DNA from: Treponema sp.
Lineage (GTDB): Bacteria; Spirochaetota; Spirochaetia; Treponematales; Treponemataceae
Direction: 5' to 3'
Length of the DNA: 38,009 nt
NCBI GenBank assembly: GCA_016296575.1
Contig: JAEDJA010000024.1
Span: 1 to 38,009, forward strand
The notes below the pieces were generated by a model that saw only the letters and a list, made by a program, of their open reading frames with translations, did not search any database and was not told where the DNA came from. Of the stretch, positions 33,943 through 38,009 are shown in pieces; positions within the stretch are counted from its first letter, which is position 1; every line of letters starts with the position of its first letter. The position numbers and the translations under genes were made by a program.

Positions 33943-35112
33943 ATGATTAAATTCTTTGCCCGATATCTGATTAAAGATTATAAAAATTTTTCTGATGCAG
34001 AAGTACGTGGAAAATATGGAATTCTATGTAGTTCTTTTGGAATTTTCCTCAACATTCTCCTTTTTGCTGCAAAACTAATTGGAGGCATTCTTGCTTCCTC
34101 AGTTGCAATGATGGCAGACGCTTTCAACAATCTTTCTGACGCAGCTTCTTCATTCATATCTGTACTTGGTTTTAAGATGGCAGGAAAAAAGCCGGACAAA
34201 GATCATCCTTTTGGACATGGAAGACTTGAATATATTTCAGGATTAATCGTTTCTTTCCTTATTCTTCTTATGGGCTTTGAACTTTTTACCTCCTCAATTC
34301 AGTCAATCAGAAACCCCAAAACTGTTGATGGAGGACTTTTTTCTCTTTCCATTATGTTTGCCGGTATATTGGTTAAACTTTACATGTACCTGTACAATCA
34401 CTCCATCGGAAAAAAAATCTCTTCACCTACAATGGAAGCAGTTGCAAAGGACAGTCTTTCCGACATGATTTCAACTTCTGTGGTAATTCTTTCAATTATT
34501 CTTTCAAATTTTACTAGTCTTCCTGTTGATGGAATCGGCGGACTTATTGTTGCACTGTTTATCTTTATAGGAGGAATTGAATCATGTAAAGACACAATAG
34601 ATCCTCTTTTGGGACTACCGCCGGAAAAAGATTTTGTTGAAGCCGTTGAAAAAGAAACAATGAAATTTCACCTGATTATTGGAATTCACGATCTGGTTGT
34701 TCATGATTATGGTCCTGGCCGCGTAATGATCAGTCTTCACGCCGAAGTTCCAGGCAATCAGGATATTTTTGTACTTCACGAAATAATTGATCAGGCGGAA
34801 AATGCAATTTCCGAAAAATTTAACTGCATGGCAACATTCCACATGGATCCTATCGATACAGAAAACAATAGACTCGCCCACCTTAAACAGATAGCTAAAG
34901 AAGAAGCCGAAAAACTGGATGAAAAATGTTCTGTACATGATGTGCGAATAGTTCCAGGTGATAAACAGACAAATCTGATTTTTGATATTGTACGTCCTCA
35001 CATTTGTCAATTTACAGAAGAAGAAATCAAGGAAAAACTAGCTTGCAGCATAAAAGAAAGGGAGCCTGACGTGAACTGTGTCATCACTGTAGACTCCCCT
35101 TATATAGAATAG
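33943..35112 (+). CDS. Cation diffusion facilitator (metal exporter), possibly manganese
   Basis: 389 aa, with six helices (about 25-215) and a long cytoplasmic C-terminal domain (about 220-389). The helix-2 metal motif is ADAFNNLSD, giving N62-x3-D66 (preceded by D59); the helix-5 motif is D170-x3-D174. Asn at the first position with DxxxD in helix 5 is the pattern reported for manganese CDFs, whereas zinc types have H or D. DHPFGHGRLEY is the usual loop. The C-terminal part (170 residues) is longer than the typical 90 and may hold a second, duplicated domain. No SD. Metal choice is inference. Confidence 0.86.
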   Translation: MIKFFARYLIKDYKNFSDAEVRGKYGILCSSFGIFLNILLFAAKLIGGILASSVAMMADAFNNLSDAASSFISVLGFKMAGKKPDKDHPFGHGRLEYISGLIVSFLILLMGFELFTSSIQSIRNPKTVDGGLFSLSIMFAGILVKLYMYLYNHSIGKKISSPTMEAVAKDSLSDMISTSVVILSIILSNFTSLPVDGIGGLIVALFIFIGGIESCKDTIDPLLGLPPEKDFVEAVEKETMKFHLIIGIHDLVVHDYGPGRVMISLHAEVPGNQDIFVLHEIIDQAENAISEKFNCMATFHMDPIDTENNRLAHLKQIAKEEAEKLDEKCSVHDVRIVPGDKQTNLIFDIVRPHICQFTEEEIKEKLACSIKEREPDVNCVITVDSPYIE

Positions 35113-35118
35113 AAAAAA

Positions 35119-36312
35119 CTAAATTTCCATTACGCCATCGGAACTTCCGCAGCCAAAGAAAGCCGCTTCATATCCTACAACTGAAGTATATTCTTTTTGT
35201 ACAGCTTCAATAAAGCTGTCAACGCAGTCTTCTTTTACCAATGCAATGGCACATCCTCCAAAACCGGCACCAGTCATGCGAGCACCAATGCATCCTTTTT
35301 GTTTCATGGCACTTGATTGAAGTGTATCCAGTTCAAGACCTGTACTTTCATAATCATCTTTTAGCGACATATGTGAAGCACAAAGATATTTTCCAACGGA
35401 AACAAGATCGTCATTTTTCAATGCTTCAACGCAGTTTTTTACTCTTTCATTTTCACTTACACAATGACGAACTCTTTTCAGGATTACAGGATCCTTTATG
35501 GCAGCTTTACACTGTTCAAACTGTTCCATTGTAAGTGAACAAAGATTTGGAAGATTCCTGCAAAAATCAAAACTAGAATTTCTAAGGATTTCAAGTCCCT
35601 TTTCACATTCATTACGGCGTTCATTGTATTTACTGTCAGCAAGACGTCGCTGTTTACAAGTATTCATTACAACGAATTTATAGTCATGCAGTTCAAGCGG
35701 TACATAAGTATGTTCAATTTTAGCACAGTCCAGCATTTCGGCAGTATTCTTCTTACCTGTTGCTATAATATATTGATCCATAATTCCGCAGTTTACGTTC
35801 ATAAACTCATGTTCACTCTGCTGCCCCATAAGAGCAATATCCTTTCTGCTTATTTCTAATCCGAAAGTTTCGCTTACAGCCCAGGCAAATCCACACTCCA
35901 AGGCAGATGAAGAGGATATTCCTCCTGCAGGTGGAACGTTACTTGCAATAAGACAGTCAAATCCACAAGGAAAAGAAATACCCCGGCGTTTCATTGTACA
36001 AAGAATACCGTTAAGGTAGTTTGCATAATCATTGGCTTTGTCAAAAACAAAATCAGTGTCGATTGAAAAAATAAATGAGCCAGGGAAAAACAGGTCATTA
36101 TATGTGATTTTTTTATCACTTCGTTTGCGGATTGCCACATAAAGATATTTATCAATACAGGCAGGAAATACAAAACCGCCGTTGTAATCAATATGCTCAC
36201 CAATTACATTAATTCTGGCAGGAGATGCAAAAACTCTAAGTCCTTCCCCTTCTCCATATATTTTTACAAATTCTGATATCAGCAAATCTTTTGTTACTAT
36301 TGTCTTTTTCAT
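35119..36312 (-). CDS. galK: Galactokinase
   Basis: 397 aa, GHMP kinase family; it phosphorylates galactose in the Leloir pathway. The GalK signature is RINVIGEHIDYNGGFVFP, the phosphate loop is PPAGGISSSSALE, and motif 3 is TGAGFGGCAIAL. The start ATG 36310-36312 is set by the promoter 7 nt upstream; the frame extends 12 codons further through the promoter to 36348 and that start is rejected. No galT or galE is in the window. It ends 6 bp from the convergent CDF gene, with no terminator hairpin visible between them. Confidence 0.93.
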   Translation of the reverse strand: MKKTIVTKDLLISEFVKIYGEGEGLRVFASPARINVIGEHIDYNGGFVFPACIDKYLYVAIRKRSDKKITYNDLFFPGSFIFSIDTDFVFDKANDYANYLNGILCTMKRRGISFPCGFDCLIASNVPPAGGISSSSALECGFAWAVSETFGLEISRKDIALMGQQSEHEFMNVNCGIMDQYIIATGKKNTAEMLDCAKIEHTYVPLELHDYKFVVMNTCKQRRLADSKYNERRNECEKGLEILRNSSFDFCRNLPNLCSLTMEQFEQCKAAIKDPVILKRVRHCVSENERVKNCVEALKNDDLVSVGKYLCASHMSLKDDYESTGLELDTLQSSAMKQKGCIGARMTGAGFGGCAIALVKEDCVDSFIEAVQKEYTSVVGYEAAFFGCGSSDGVMEI

Positions 36313-36319
36313 AAGCAGA

Positions 36320-36348
36320 AGTATACCTTCCTTAGCCCAAAATTGCAA
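36320..36348 (-). promoter_or_regulatory. galK promoter, predicted near-leaderless
   Basis: TTGCAA (36343-36348), 17 bp, TATACT (36320-36325), 7 nt, then ATG 36312. The -35 is shared with ffh. Confidence 0.65.
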
Positions 36349-36371
36349 TTTTCCGTTTTTTCTTCTATAAT
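36343..36371 (+). promoter_or_regulatory. ffh promoter, predicted near-leaderless
   Basis: TTGCAA (36343-36348), 17 bp, TATAAT (36366-36371), 8 nt, then ATG 36380. The palindromic -35 is the same six bases used by galK on the other strand. Confidence 0.68.
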
Positions 36372-36379
36372 ATTAAATT

Positions 36380-37777
36380 ATGTTAGAAAAGATTACAGGT
36401 ACATTTTCAAGTATCATTAAAACAATGAGTGGCAAGTCCACCATTACAGAAAAAAATATTGAAGAAACAGTAGATCAGATTAAAATGGCTCTTCTTGAGG
36501 CTGATGTAAACCTCCGAGTTGTACGCCGCTTTGTTAATCAGACAATAGAAGAAGCCAAAGGTGAAAAAGTTCTAAAATCCGTAAATCCTGGACAACAGTT
36601 CGTAAAAATCATCAATGACAAAATGGTTGCCATGCTTGGTGACACAAAAGTTGACCTTCACCTTAAAGGACCAGATACTCAGTCTGTTATCCTTATGCTG
36701 GGTCTTCAGGGTTCTGGTAAAACTACCGCTTCCCACAAGCTTGCAGCTCGTCTTCTTAAAGAAGGAAGAAAGCCTCTTCTTGTTGCCGCTGATCTTGTTC
36801 GTCCAGCCGCCGTAGAACAGCTTTGCCAGCTTGGTGAAAAAATTGGTGTACCTGTTTACAAGGAAGATACAAAAGATGCTGTCCGTGTAACAAAAAATGC
36901 ATTGGACTATGCTAAGAAAAACCAGTTTGACACAATCATTCTGGATACTGCCGGTCGACTTCAGATTGATGAAGAAATGATGGCAGAGCTTGTAAAAATC
37001 AAAAAAGCTACAGATCCTGTTGAAGTACTCCTTGTTGCTGATGCAATGACTGGTCAGAATGCTGTTGATATTGCAAAAACTTTTGATGAACAGCTTGGCC
37101 TTACCGGTGTAATCCTTACAAAATTCGATTCAGATGCCCGTGGTGGTGCTGCCCTTTCTCTTAAAACTATTACAGGAAAACCAATTCTTTTTATTGGTAC
37201 TGGTGAAAAAACAGAAGATTTTGAACCATTCCATCCTGAACGAATCGCCTCCCGTATTTTGGGCATGGGTGATATTGTTTCCCTGGTAGAAAAAGCACAG
37301 GAAACAGTAGATGCTGAAGCTGCCATGAAGATGCAGAAAAAACTTGCCAGAAATGAGTTTACTCTGCAGGATATGCTGGAGCAGTTTCAGCAGGTAAAAA
37401 AAATGGGTAACATGGAAAGCATTATGGGTATGCTTCCTGGCATGAGTGGCGTAGATATGAGCAATATGGATTTAAGTGGCATGAAAAAACAGGAAGCCAT
37501 TATCCAGTCCATGACTTACAAAGAACGACTGAACCACCTTATTATTGGACCTAGCCGCCGAAAACGCATTGCAAAAGGTTCTGGTACAACAGTTGCAGAT
37601 GTAAACAAACTCATTAAGCAGTTTGAAAAAACAAAACTCACCATGAAAAAGCTTTCAAGAAACGGAAGCAAAATGAGTCAGATGATGAACCGCATGGGTA
37701 TGGATCCAAGCCAGCTGGGTGGTATGGGTGGCCTTGGTAACATGGATATGAGTCAACTTGGAAAATTCTTAAAATAA
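36380..37777 (+). CDS. ffh: Signal recognition particle protein Ffh (SRP54)
   Basis: 465 aa. It binds signal sequences and SRP RNA and docks with FtsY. It has the N domain (1-90) and G domain with P-loop GLQGSGKTT (108-116), ILDTAGRLQIDEEM, LVADAMTGQNAVD and LTKFDSDARGGAALS. The methionine-rich M domain (about 320-465) has the RNA-binding segment IIGPSRRKRIAKGSGTTVADVNKLIKQFEK and a Gly-Met tail. The downstream rpsP-type genes often found next to ffh are absent here. No SD; the promoter lies 8 nt before the ATG. Confidence 0.97.
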   Translation: MLEKITGTFSSIIKTMSGKSTITEKNIEETVDQIKMALLEADVNLRVVRRFVNQTIEEAKGEKVLKSVNPGQQFVKIINDKMVAMLGDTKVDLHLKGPDTQSVILMLGLQGSGKTTASHKLAARLLKEGRKPLLVAADLVRPAAVEQLCQLGEKIGVPVYKEDTKDAVRVTKNALDYAKKNQFDTIILDTAGRLQIDEEMMAELVKIKKATDPVEVLLVADAMTGQNAVDIAKTFDEQLGLTGVILTKFDSDARGGAALSLKTITGKPILFIGTGEKTEDFEPFHPERIASRILGMGDIVSLVEKAQETVDAEAAMKMQKKLARNEFTLQDMLEQFQQVKKMGNMESIMGMLPGMSGVDMSNMDLSGMKKQEAIIQSMTYKERLNHLIIGPSRRKRIAKGSGTTVADVNKLIKQFEKTKLTMKKLSRNGSKMSQMMNRMGMDPSQLGGMGGLGNMDMSQLGKFLK

Positions 37778-37816
37778 AAAGAATATATTCCTTTTATAAA
37801 CATAAAATAAATGCAC

Positions 37817-37860
37817 CTCCTAAGATTGAACTTTATTTGTCCAACTTTAGGGGGGGGACA
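37817..37860 (-). mobile_element. Possible truncated insertion-sequence end (IS3-like)
   Basis: The minus strand reads TGTCCCCCCCTAAAGTTGGA, then CAAATAAAGTTCAATCTT and AGGAGG. A G/C-rich tip followed by AAAGTTGGACA and a nearby SD resembles the left end of some IS3-family elements. Only about 45 bp are present, and the frame after AGGAGG closes after a few codons. This call comes from pattern memory alone. Confidence 0.3.
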
Positions 37861-37942
37861 TCAAAAGCAGGATAGCCTTTTTAATTCCAGCGTCCACTAA
37901 TAAGTTCTGCACCTCGTCCAGATCTATTTTTATAACAAGTTA
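37858..37942 (-). pseudogene. Possible RES-domain (toxin-like) gene fragment
   Basis: A minus-strand frame reads ITCYKNRSGRGAELISGRWN, then a TAA (37881-37883), then KGYPAFDV. SGRGAEL-x-GGRWN-x-KGxPA is the N-terminal signature of RES-domain proteins, the toxins of RES-Xre pairs. The frame has a stop inside the motif and ends at the IS-like sequence, so it is broken. No start codon is evident. Confidence 0.4.
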
Positions 37943-38009
37943 TTAATTTCCTGTCAGCCCCGGATAAGAGATTTCATCACCCCAGCCGACAATTGTCTCG
38001 TAAAAATCC
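37943..38009 (-). CDS. Partial reading frame entering from the right edge
   Basis: The last 21 codons of a minus-strand frame, DFYETIVGWGDEISYPGLTGN, end with TAA at 37943-37945. The composition looks like protein, but the family is not recognised. Its position directly before a RES-like fragment is where an Xre-type antitoxin would sit, but the sequence does not show one. Confidence 0.3.
   Translation of the reverse strand, partial: DFYETIVGWGDEISYPGLTGN

Noticed and set aside
36313..36348. Upstream start for galK (MQFWAKEG...)
   Set aside because: The extra codons lie on the -10/-35 promoter, and the family aligns from MKKTIV.

Overview
The window is chromosomal DNA from an anaerobic spirochaete, most likely a non-pathogenic, gut- or rumen-type Treponema. 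The grounds are low overall GC, flagellar rod genes flgB-flgC-fliE, a long spirochaete-style PRPP synthetase, a two-domain desulfoferrodoxin, type III glutamine synthetase, an SUMF1-type lipoprotein and two membrane-bound HD-GYP proteins. No rRNA, tRNA, CRISPR array or intact mobile element was seen.

Layout. 1-3.0 kb: two membrane HD-GYP phosphodiesterase genes facing each other across a broken GNAT acetyltransferase gene and a GC-rich chain of small hairpins. 3.0-4.6 kb: a hairpin-rich repeat stretch, desulfoferrodoxin, a membrane protein with a probable C-terminal HTH, and an inverted-repeat element. 4.6-12.9 kb: a nitrogen block with asnB, a YczE-type membrane protein, glnN followed by an amt gene fused to a P-II domain, and purA. 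asnB and glnN both carry intrinsic-terminator hairpins directly before the Shine-Dalgarno (SD) site, so both look controlled by antitermination. 12.9-20.4 kb: a cytoplasmic GH26 mannanase, an RsuA-type pseudouridine synthase, a PflX-like radical SAM protein, a small unknown protein, an SUMF1 lipoprotein, ptsN, an FGGY kinase and prs. 20.5-29.3 kb: malQ converges on an operon-like run of two ABC half-exporters, murC, flgB, flgC and fliE. 29.4-33.9 kb: DUF4912 protein, a GH57 homologue that has lost catalytic motifs, argJ and argB. 33.9-37.8 kb: a CDF metal exporter, galK and ffh. The right edge holds debris resembling an insertion-sequence end in a RES-domain gene.

Four observations stand out. 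(1) Nine genes without an SD site have a -10 hexamer exactly 6-8 nt before the ATG, mostly with a -35 about 17 nt further up, which predicts leaderless mRNAs. In the galK/ffh pair both promoters use the same palindromic -35 TTGCAA. (2) A 23-bp repeat unit identical to one in an intergenic tandem array lies in frame inside asnB. (3) asnB and glnN have terminator-bearing leaders. (4) The GH57 protein beside DUF4912 looks like a pseudoenzyme. All family names come from reading the sequence; no searches were run.
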